Positions 16,274-23,818 of a DNA stretch of 64,000 nt are shown here, in pieces (positions within the stretch are counted from its first letter, which is position 1; each line of letters starts with the position of its first letter). Source of the DNA: Actinobacillus equuli (GTDB taxonomy: Bacteria > Pseudomonadota > Gammaproteobacteria > Enterobacterales > Pasteurellaceae); NCBI RefSeq assembly GCF_900636745.1, contig NZ_LR134310.1, positions 868,001 through 932,000 on the forward strand. Reading direction: 5' to 3'. The translations under genes were made by a program, and so were the position numbers. The notes beneath the pieces are model-generated. The model was given only the letters and a program-made list of their open reading frames with translations. It was not told the origin of the DNA and did not search any database.

Positions 16274-19200
16274 TTAAAAACTTATACGCACCCCCGTTGA
16301 TAACACATTGTTTTTACCTTTTCCATGCTCAAGTTTTAAGTCATAGTTTAAATACCACGCAGTATTCGGTGTGAATTCAGTTAGCGCGCCGACACCTACC
16401 CACGTTTTATTTTTCGCCAGACCAATACCTTTCACACGGAAGTCTGCATTTTGTAAACCGGTATAACTTGCATCGAAGCTTAAATCTTCATTATTAAATG
16501 CAGTTTGGTGGTTTACATATCCTTGTAAGGTTGTTTTCACACCATTATTAAGGTTGATTGCCTGTGACATACGTACACCAGCTAATCCGCTTGTTTGTTG
16601 GTAAGTCGCTTTGTCTGCAGTTAAACCAAATTGGCTGTTGGTTTCACTAAAGGCACCGCGTCTCACCACATCATGGCTCACACCGATATATGGCGTGAAG
16701 GTGACATTACCTTGTTTAAAATCGTAACCTGTTTCTAAGTAACCTGAGATCACTTTATCTTTATGGTTAATTTTCGCCGTACTGCTGTTATTTGAATTTA
16801 AGATAATGGTACGTTCCACATCTGAATCCACCCAGCCGTAACCTACACGACCTTGTAAATACCAAGGTGCATTTTTATCACTCCAACGACCGTATAATGA
16901 CACGCCTACGCCTTTCGCATCCGATTTACCACCATAACGGTCGAAGCTCACATCTGCTGTTGAGTAATTTACTGCGGTACCTAAAATAAAGTTATTGTTT
17001 ACTAATTTATCGAAACCAATTTGACCAGCGTAAGTTTTTGTTTTACCTTCACCGAAACCGTTTTCTTTTAACTTACCGTTACCATAGATTCCAGATACCC
17101 AAACACCTGAGGCATCAGCTGTATGGTTTAATGTACCAAGCATAGAGAGACGGTTAGTTAAATCTTTATTGACCGTTTCCGCATTTTGGAATGTTAACGC
17201 CTGCGCTGATGCGTAAATTTGACCAGAAAGACTATCTAACACTGTTGTTTGACCCGCTGAAACCGCTGCAAGGCTATTTTGTAATAACGCTGCATCTTGT
17301 GCGAAAGCGGTTGAATTTTCTGCATTATTTGCATCAATTTGACGATCTAATGCTGAGAATGAGCTTTCTAAGTTGCTTGCAACACTTTCTGTCATGGCAT
17401 CACGAGCTTCGCTATTAGCGACGAACGTTTCTACATTCTGACGACTTAAAGTTGTTTCAACCGCATTTTCAGCTGTTTTATTTACCGTCGCATTTAAAAG
17501 ACTGGTTGTAGTTTCAACTGCACCGAATTCACCTTTAATTTCGCTATCTGATGTAATCGCCTCGGTTGTTACGCCTTTCGCCGTAATATATTGCGCTTGA
17601 CCGTCTTTTTCTGCAGTTAATACAAGCGTTGAATTATTTAGATCTACATCACCTTTAACTGAGAGTTTAGAATCTAAACTTGATACTAATGTACTCTTTG
17701 CTGATGCTACATAGCCATTTTTAATGACGGTGTTACCATTATTTACCACTACCCCATCATTATTCACGCCATTTGATAATACGGTGCTATTTGCCACTAA
17801 AGTACCGTTTCTGCCTACGTTTACCGCAGAACCATAACTCTTACCGTTAATCGTAATCGCACCTTCATTTAAATTTGTGTCACCGGTAAAAGAACTTGCA
17901 CCGGTAAGCACTAATTCACCCTGACCGTTTTTCACTAAGCCCACATCACCCGAAATATCATTTTCAAATGCGTAACTGCCTTGTGGAATAGTGACGTTTA
18001 CATCTTCACCTAGTGTGATACGACTATCAAAACGTGCCGGACCTTTCACCGCTTTTTCAACATCAAGTAAACCCCAACCATATACATCATCAACACCACG
18101 AGCACCGATATCGGTTGCCGTCGTTAAAATTGATTGTTTAATGAGGTTACCGTCCATCCACGGATATTTTTGTTTAACAAGTGCTGCTGTACCAGTTACT
18201 GCCGGTGCAGCAAAAGAAGAACCACTTGCAATATAGTTGCTACCTTTAATATTAAATATATAGTCACCCATTGCAGAAACTGTCCAGTTCTTTGCTAGAC
18301 CCGCTTGTGAATACGGCAATAAGTTAGACCATGAGAAATCGCCTAAACGACCGTTATCACGTGCTGCTAAAGCAACAACCGATAACCAACCTTTTTCTAA
18401 TTGCGGTTCAAAATAAGGGAGCGCCGCTTGTGGAGAAGACTCACGTTCACCACGGTTGTTACCTGCTGCCCATACGAATAAACCACCTTTATTAACTGCA
18501 TCTGTATAGAAATCTAAAAGATTCGGACTAAATTGGTGACCGTAGTAATAAGCCGAACGAGGGTTATTATTAAAGTAAGTCACTTGCTTAGGAATACCAT
18601 AAGATTGGTTGAAAATACGCGCACCACGGTTCCACAATTGCTGATAAATATCTGCTGTTGCTAAAAGACCGGCAGAACCATCTGAATTCATTCTTGTAAT
18701 ATCCGCTAAGAGTAAATTCGCTCTTGGCGCAACACCATTTGAAGTATTACCGCCAACCATCTCAGCAACTTGAATACCGTGAGTTGCATCCGCCGGCGCA
18801 TATCTACCGGTATTTAAAATTGTTCCACGGCGGCCAAATTTATTTTGAATATCTCTCGCTACCGTAGGGTTATTGAAGCCACTGTCTAAAACAGCAACGG
18901 TTACGCCTTCACCCCGAAGTTCTACATTGGCTTTATTATTCGGATCTTCCGGGTTGTAACCTCTAGAAGTATCATTCCAAGCTATACCTGTTCTTGGCAC
19001 ATTTCTCGCTTCAATCACAGAAATTGGGCTTGACGGCTGCGTTGGCTTGATTACAATAGGATACGAAGGGCTAATAGGAGTATCGTCTGCAATCGGTTCT
19101 ACTACTGGCTTCTCTGGCTCAACTACTGGTGGTTCGGTGGTTGGGCCATTTTCATTTCCTGGGGTTGTTACATCTGTAACTGGCTCAGTTACTGGTTCAG

Positions 19201-19657
19201 TCGCTGGTGGTTCAGCTACCGGACCGTTTCCATTTTCAGGATTCGTTACATCAGTAACGGGTTCTACTTCTGTTGCTGGTGGTTCAGCAACCGGTTTTGG
19301 TTCTGTTGTCGGTGGATTCATATCCGGTCCGGAAACCACAACACCATCAACAATCTTCGTAATAGTTGTCACACCATTCACTGTTTTATAAATCGTTTGC
19401 GTCGTAACACCGTTACGAGTTTCAGTCACCGTACGAACGGTACCTTCATTCGTTGTTCTTGTATGGTCGGTAATTCGAGCACCTGAGTTACCAACCGGTC
19501 TAAACCAAGAGATTGGTTGATAACGAGAATAAACACCAAAATCTGATTTAATGTTATATAAATCAGTTTTAATATTATTAGAAAATTGGGCAGCCTGAGC
19601 ACAACTTGCTGTTGCCGATATAATAGCAATTGCTAAGGCAGAATATTTTGTTTTCAT
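16274..19657 (-). CDS. aasP: AasP-like subtilisin autotransporter protease
   Basis: A 1127-residue secreted serine protease with type V autotransporter layout. Start at 19657 (MKTKYSALAIAI), where a signal peptide and GAGG ribosome-binding site fit; a start 16 codons upstream would bury the signal. Order: signal peptide 1-22; a Pro/Thr/Glu/Val-rich repeat region at about 112-212; an S8 protease domain with Asp258 (VAVLDSG), His293 (THGIQVAE) and Ser481 (GSSFAAP); an autotransporter beta-helix segment; a C-terminal beta-barrel of roughly 260 residues ending in Phe. In A. pleuropneumoniae, AasP is an HlyX (FNR)-regulated autotransporter that processes the surface lipoprotein OmlA, and it is the counterpart of neisserial NalP. 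The signal region contains TASC, close to but not a canonical lipobox. Confidence 0.9.
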   Translation of the reverse strand: MKTKYSALAIAIISATASCAQAAQFSNNIKTDLYNIKSDFGVYSRYQPISWFRPVGNSGARITDHTRTTNEGTVRTVTETRNGVTTQTIYKTVNGVTTITKIVDGVVVSGPDMNPPTTEPKPVAEPPATEVEPVTDVTNPENGNGPVAEPPATEPVTEPVTDVTTPGNENGPTTEPPVVEPEKPVVEPIADDTPISPSYPIVIKPTQPSSPISVIEARNVPRTGIAWNDTSRGYNPEDPNNKANVELRGEGVTVAVLDSGFNNPTVARDIQNKFGRRGTILNTGRYAPADATHGIQVAEMVGGNTSNGVAPRANLLLADITRMNSDGSAGLLATADIYQQLWNRGARIFNQSYGIPKQVTYFNNNPRSAYYYGHQFSPNLLDFYTDAVNKGGLFVWAAGNNRGERESSPQAALPYFEPQLEKGWLSVVALAARDNGRLGDFSWSNLLPYSQAGLAKNWTVSAMGDYIFNIKGSNYIASGSSFAAPAVTGTAALVKQKYPWMDGNLIKQSILTTATDIGARGVDDVYGWGLLDVEKAVKGPARFDSRITLGEDVNVTIPQGSYAFENDISGDVGLVKNGQGELVLTGASSFTGDTNLNEGAITINGKSYGSAVNVGRNGTLVANSTVLSNGVNNDGVVVNNGNTVIKNGYVASAKSTLVSSLDSKLSVKGDVDLNNSTLVLTAEKDGQAQYITAKGVTTEAITSDSEIKGEFGAVETTTSLLNATVNKTAENAVETTLSRQNVETFVANSEARDAMTESVASNLESSFSALDRQIDANNAENSTAFAQDAALLQNSLAAVSAGQTTVLDSLSGQIYASAQALTFQNAETVNKDLTNRLSMLGTLNHTADASGVWVSGIYGNGKLKENGFGEGKTKTYAGQIGFDKLVNNNFILGTAVNYSTADVSFDRYGGKSDAKGVGVSLYGRWSDKNAPWYLQGRVGYGWVDSDVERTIILNSNNSSTAKINHKDKVISGYLETGYDFKQGNVTFTPYIGVSHDVVRRGAFSETNSQFGLTADKATYQQTSGLAGVRMSQAINLNNGVKTTLQGYVNHQTAFNNEDLSFDASYTGLQNADFRVKGIGLAKNKTWVGVGALTEFTPNTAWYLNYDLKLEHGKGKNNVLSTGVRISF

Positions 19658-19737
19658 AAATTTACACCTCTTTTTATATGAAAGGACTACAAAACGATCG
19701 TTCATTAATCGTTTGCGTGGCAGATTTTACTCATCCA

Positions 19738-19751
19738 TAAATTTAGATCAA
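19738..19751 (-). promoter_or_regulatory. FNR/HlyX-like half-conserved site before aasP
   Basis: On the minus strand TTGAT-CTAA-ATTTA matches the FNR consensus TTGAT-N4-ATCAA in the full left half and three of five right-half bases. It lies about 87 bases before the aasP ATG. HlyX, the A. pleuropneumoniae FNR homologue, is reported to control aasP, so the site is a candidate; it is read by eye only. Confidence 0.4.
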
Positions 19752-20288
19752 GTCAGATGACCGACAAGTTTTAAACTTACATTTGGTTGACAAATTAAAA
19801 TATGTAACTAGATATTTGCATAAAAAAGCAAACAAATTAGACAAAAATTATACATAATCACTGATAAACAAAATCAATAATAATTATAATTCGTATAATG
19901 TGCTAAAAGGGATCTAAGAATATATCAGTCGTTAAAAACACAGAAATTTATTCTGTTCAAAAAATCAAAAAAACTTGTATAAATTAAATAAGAATTAAGC
20001 ATGAAAGAATTCTTTATTTTTTACAATCATTTACACTAAAAATAATTTAAATAAAAAATTTATAGCTATTCTTATTTCAATAAATATGGCATTTAATAGA
20101 GTATTTATATACAAAAATAGTTCACTTTTTTATTTATTTTTTTATAATTAATTTAACTTAGATATTTTTAGTTCTAAAAACGAGCAATAAAAAAAATAAA
20201 AAACAAGAATAACTTTTTTATAAAATTTATTTATCTTTAAACTACTGTTTGGCGAGAATAAATTTTTCTATTCTCAGAAGAGAAGGGT

Positions 20289-20402
20289 ATGACCAAAAGA
20301 AATGTTATAACACTAAGACACGGATTAAATAATTTAGTTGCAATACAGCTATTTAGTAATACAACACCATGTGTTTCCTATCACTTTAAATTAGGTTGGT
20401 AA
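20289..20402 (+). CDS. Possible small ORF, 37 residues
   Basis: ATG preceded by AGAAGGG gives a 37-residue peptide starting MTKRNVITLRHG and ending HFKLGW. I do not recognise it. It could be a real small protein, the remnant of a longer gene, or chance in AT-rich DNA. Only the ribosome-binding-like sequence and the less AT-rich composition relative to the flanks favour it. Confidence 0.2.
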   Translation: MTKRNVITLRHGLNNLVAIQLFSNTTPCVSYHFKLGW

Positions 20403-20442
20403 AAAACCACGTAAAATTGACCGCTTAATACCTATAAAAAAA

Positions 20443-20472
20443 CCCCTAATAGTGATAACTAAGGGGCTTTTA
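20443..20472 (-). terminator. pgaABCD terminator
   Basis: CCCCT and AGGGG form the base stem with an inner TAGT/ACTA pairing; on the minus strand the hairpin is followed by a run of seven T. It ends the pga operon. Confidence 0.88.
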
Positions 20473-20494
20473 TCAAATAGTTATTAAATCATTA

Positions 20495-20779
20495 TCAGTG
20501 ATGCTTACGTTTGCTTTTCGCTAAAAATGACCAGCAAATGGTACAAAAAATAAGAGCAAATACGATTGCAAACATAATTAGAATCACTTCACCGATATAG
20601 TAAGCATCTAACACAGGGTTATCCCAAATATGTTGTCGATATTCATAAACCATAAATGCCATAGATAACCAAACAGCCCAAGTCAAAGCCGTTAAAAACA
20701 TACTTTTTAAACGAATCTTCCACCCTAACTGTTTTGTTTTGTTGATGATCATTAGCTTTTGTAATTGTTGTGCCGGCAT
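20495..20779 (-). CDS. pgaD: PNAG biosynthesis protein PgaD
   Basis: A 94-residue inner-membrane protein with two hydrophobic segments (about 27-45 and 60-83), in the position and size of PgaD. PgaD partners PgaC in polymerising and exporting poly-beta-1,6-N-acetylglucosamine (PNAG), the biofilm matrix sugar. The short family has little sequence conservation, so the call rests mainly on its place as last gene of pgaABCD, 4 bases after pgaC. Confidence 0.88.
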   Translation of the reverse strand: MPAQQLQKLMIINKTKQLGWKIRLKSMFLTALTWAVWLSMAFMVYEYRQHIWDNPVLDAYYIGEVILIMFAIVFALIFCTICWSFLAKSKRKHH

Positions 20780-20783
20780 ATCC

Positions 20784-22019
20784 TTATACTCCTCTATCTG
20801 GGCTTGTCCATACTGCTAATCTCGATTTATTACGGAAAATTGCTTTTGGAATTCCGCATAACAATGTGACCGTATTTAACATCCAATACCACCATGGATA
20901 CCATATGCATGAGAAAGCGTACTTCACAACCCCTCGTTCATAACGGTTATCGATATAAAGACTGATACTTAATTGGGCAAAAAACGCAATAAATAAAATT
21001 GCCATACTCGGCTTTAAAGAACCCCAATTAATGAAACTTACATTACCATCAAAAGTTAACTGGTATACGCTTGTAATCATTGCGCCCACTAATGAAATTG
21101 CCCAAACTGCAGTAATAATATATTCAGCAAACATCGGCCATAGACGGCGATTTTTTAAATGCCAAATTTTAGGGAAATACTTCATCATCGTTTCTGCACC
21201 ACCTTGTGCCCAACGTAGACGCTGATTAAACAGTCCTTTGATTGTTTCCGGCATTAACACCCAACATAATGCACGAGGCTCATAAAAGATATCGTAGCCG
21301 GAGGTCTGAATTTTCCAACTTACATCAATATCCTCGGTGATCATATTGGTACTCCAACCGCCGATTTCATGCATTACGTCTTTGCGGAATAAGCAACATA
21401 CGCCGGATACGGTGAAAATCGTCCCCATTAAACATTGAGCACGTTTAATTAACCCGATAATAGAACTGAATTCAGAAACTTGTAAACGCCCTAAAATCGT
21501 GCTGCGATTACGTACACGTGGATTGCCGGTTACCGCGCCATATTCCGGATTAGATTCCAATGCCTGTACCATATAATCCAGTGCCATGTAATCTAATACC
21601 GCATCACCGTCAATACATCCTACATATTTGCCTTTCGCAATTTTTAAGCCGTTATTTAATGCGCTCGCTTTACCTGAGTTTTTCTGGTGTAAAGCAACGA
21701 TACGATTATCGGTTTTCGCCCATTTATCAATTAACTCGCCGGTGTTATCCCGACTACCGTCATTGATAAAAATCAGTTCATAATTTGGATATTTTAAATT
21801 CAATAAATGTGGAACGGCTTCATCTAAATTATCCGATTCGTTATAACAAGGAACCATCAAACTCACTAAAGGTACATCTTCTTTATTCATCTCACTGAAT
21901 TTAGGCGGGACTTTTAGTTTTTCCTTAAATAGAAAATAAGCCCCTCCCGCCACAGCCCAATAAAACGCCATTACGGCAGGATAAGCAAATACAAATAAAC
22001 TCAATACTTCTAGAATCAT
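20784..22019 (-). CDS. pgaC: PNAG N-acetylglucosaminyltransferase PgaC
   Basis: A 411-residue processive family-2 glycosyltransferase of the inner membrane that polymerises UDP-GlcNAc into PNAG. An N-terminal hydrophobic segment (about 7-29) is followed by the catalytic domain with the DGS and DGDA aspartates, TEDIDVSWK and the QRLRWAQGG box that marks processive enzymes; three C-terminal membrane segments follow. Length is close to E. coli PgaC (441). Operon member between pgaB (13 bases) and pgaD (4 bases). Confidence 0.95.
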   Translation of the reverse strand: MILEVLSLFVFAYPAVMAFYWAVAGGAYFLFKEKLKVPPKFSEMNKEDVPLVSLMVPCYNESDNLDEAVPHLLNLKYPNYELIFINDGSRDNTGELIDKWAKTDNRIVALHQKNSGKASALNNGLKIAKGKYVGCIDGDAVLDYMALDYMVQALESNPEYGAVTGNPRVRNRSTILGRLQVSEFSSIIGLIKRAQCLMGTIFTVSGVCCLFRKDVMHEIGGWSTNMITEDIDVSWKIQTSGYDIFYEPRALCWVLMPETIKGLFNQRLRWAQGGAETMMKYFPKIWHLKNRRLWPMFAEYIITAVWAISLVGAMITSVYQLTFDGNVSFINWGSLKPSMAILFIAFFAQLSISLYIDNRYERGVVKYAFSCIWYPWWYWMLNTVTLLCGIPKAIFRNKSRLAVWTSPDRGV

Positions 22020-22032
22020 ATCATCACCTTAC

Positions 22033-23805
22033 TTATTTCCTTGTGATATCCCTATTACTAGACACATAAGGTTTTAGTTCTTTAAGAACGGTTTCATCAA
22101 ATAAATAGCGATTCGGATAATACCCAAAACTCATTATTCCATTATGTTCCAACACTTTAATCCAACTGATTAATTCCTTTGTAGAGACATTTTTAGATGT
22201 TTTTGGATTTACAATCGAGAAATCGAATAATACTTTCTTACTTGAAACACCGGAGTCCTTAACGATATGAGCGATATCCTTTAACCAGTCTTTCGCTTGT
22301 GAGGCTGTTGTTACCCCTCCTAAAGAATAAGGTCTGGCATCAATTAATACCCTGTCATATTCTTTGCTGAAGTTCACTAAATCTTGGCTGAAATCTTTTC
22401 CGACCGGATTAATATTTCTTGATAACTTTTGGTGACGCGTACCGAAAAATAAATAAGGTTCAGCAGCCGTTTTCAACTCTTTGGTAAATTCAATAGATGC
22501 AGCATCATTGCTACTCCATTTATCCTTACCAATCTTGCTATCAAAGAATAAACCGTCACCTTTAGAGTAAAGCGATAGATTTTTATATAGTGATTTCATC
22601 ACATCCGCATTACGAACATGGCTCGGTAAGCTTTCAATTGAAGCGGGCATCCAAGCGTAAATTTTAACGCCGGCACGTGTGCGTAATTGCCAAGCAACTT
22701 GACTGAAAATATCTGCTTTTACCGGTAAATGCGGATTAGGGAAATATACTCCGTCAATAATGCCGTCTTTATCCGGATCCGAATATGCTTTCAGATACAC
22801 CGCCGTAACGCCGTACTGAGCGACACGGCTAATTAATGCGTCATAATTAGCTTTAAACACCGCCGGATCTGGGCTATACACATGGTCTAAATTAATATGC
22901 AATTCACGCTGAACCGTAGATTCGTTCTCCGTATCTTGCGTACGATTTAGATAATCCGCAATCACGGCAAAATTAGACTCCGCATCAATCAAGAAACGAC
23001 CAATATGCGTATCGCCAACGTGATTTACTTTCTCTTTCAAGGTAAAGTGATAAGGCATACCCGCTTGTTTTGCTAATTCAATCGCCGCATCATTAAATGC
23101 GCCGTATGGCCATACCATCACTCTTGGTGCTTTACCCGTATGCTTCTTAATCAGGTTTACCGACATTTTCATATCGTTTAACAAGCGGGATTTATACTGA
23201 GCTTCCGTCTCATATTTACCGTTTTTGTACTCCGGCGCAATCATCGCAGCAAGTTGACTACCACCCGGATTGGCCTTCACGCCATGGTGTAAATCATGCG
23301 TATGTGAAGCGATTTCGACTAAGCCGCTCTTTTGCATCTCATCAATTTGCTGCCAAGTCGCGAAATACTTAGCACGATCCAATTTTTCATTACCATATTG
23401 AATTTTTCCGCCCATCGGGGTGTCAATCCAACTTGATACCGGTGCAAAAACAGCCGGATAGTTATAAGCTTTTAACAATGGATAAATCACGCTATACATG
23501 GTTTCATAACCATCATCAAAAGAAATTAGGACGGCTTTCGGCGGTAAAGTCGTTTTTCCTTGTTCCGCATCCATTACTTGCTGCCAACTCACCACATTGT
23601 AACCTTGCGCTTTAAACCAGTTAAAATGCGAAATTAACTGCTGTGCGGTAATCGTTTGTGAAACATAAAGACGTTTATCCTTAGGTGCGCTTTCATCTAC
23701 CACCGAGTGATAAGCCAAAACGCTATATGTATCGGCAGCAAATGCCTTTGCAAAAAATAGCGAAAAACAGACCGCTAATGTCTGACCGAGTTTTTTCAAT
23801 ATCAT
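22033..23805 (-). CDS. pgaB: PNAG deacetylase PgaB
   Basis: A 590-residue periplasmic protein with a cleavable signal peptide (to about residue 23, AKAFA). The N-terminal half is a carbohydrate esterase 4 deacetylase with the metal site in ISFDDGYETMY (around 95-105) and the ASHTHDLHH block; the C-terminal half is the glycoside-hydrolase-like domain that binds and trims PNAG. Partial deacetylation is needed for export through PgaA. The signal has no lipobox cysteine at the cleavage site, unlike the E. coli lipoprotein PgaB, so this one seems to be soluble or otherwise tethered. Confidence 0.94.
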   Translation of the reverse strand: MILKKLGQTLAVCFSLFFAKAFAADTYSVLAYHSVVDESAPKDKRLYVSQTITAQQLISHFNWFKAQGYNVVSWQQVMDAEQGKTTLPPKAVLISFDDGYETMYSVIYPLLKAYNYPAVFAPVSSWIDTPMGGKIQYGNEKLDRAKYFATWQQIDEMQKSGLVEIASHTHDLHHGVKANPGGSQLAAMIAPEYKNGKYETEAQYKSRLLNDMKMSVNLIKKHTGKAPRVMVWPYGAFNDAAIELAKQAGMPYHFTLKEKVNHVGDTHIGRFLIDAESNFAVIADYLNRTQDTENESTVQRELHINLDHVYSPDPAVFKANYDALISRVAQYGVTAVYLKAYSDPDKDGIIDGVYFPNPHLPVKADIFSQVAWQLRTRAGVKIYAWMPASIESLPSHVRNADVMKSLYKNLSLYSKGDGLFFDSKIGKDKWSSNDAASIEFTKELKTAAEPYLFFGTRHQKLSRNINPVGKDFSQDLVNFSKEYDRVLIDARPYSLGGVTTASQAKDWLKDIAHIVKDSGVSSKKVLFDFSIVNPKTSKNVSTKELISWIKVLEHNGIMSFGYYPNRYLFDETVLKELKPYVSSNRDITRK

Positions 23806-23818
23806 CTTGCTTTACCCA

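Larger units (their letters stand above)
19658..20494. other. AT-rich intergenic region aasP-pgaD
   Basis: Over 830 bases without a recognised gene, among the most AT-rich parts of the window. It holds the aasP promoter area near 19700-19800, scattered short inverted repeats (ACAGAA/TTCTGT near 19940; GAGAATA/TATTCTC at 20254-20275), a possible 37-codon reading frame at 20289-20402 and the pga terminator near 20443-20470. Such tracts are typical H-NS binding regions, and H-NS is a reported repressor of pga in A. pleuropneumoniae. Confidence 0.6.

Noticed and set aside
19012-19340. CRISPR-like or satellite array
   Set aside because: The repeats are in-frame coding repeats of AasP of unequal length without spacers; no CRISPR array was seen anywhere in the window.
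19047-19391. A 114-residue plus-strand frame rich in Gly, Ser, Thr and Val opposite aasP
   Set aside because: It is the antisense reading of the Pro/Glu/Thr repeat region of AasP, has no ribosome-binding site and no independent support.
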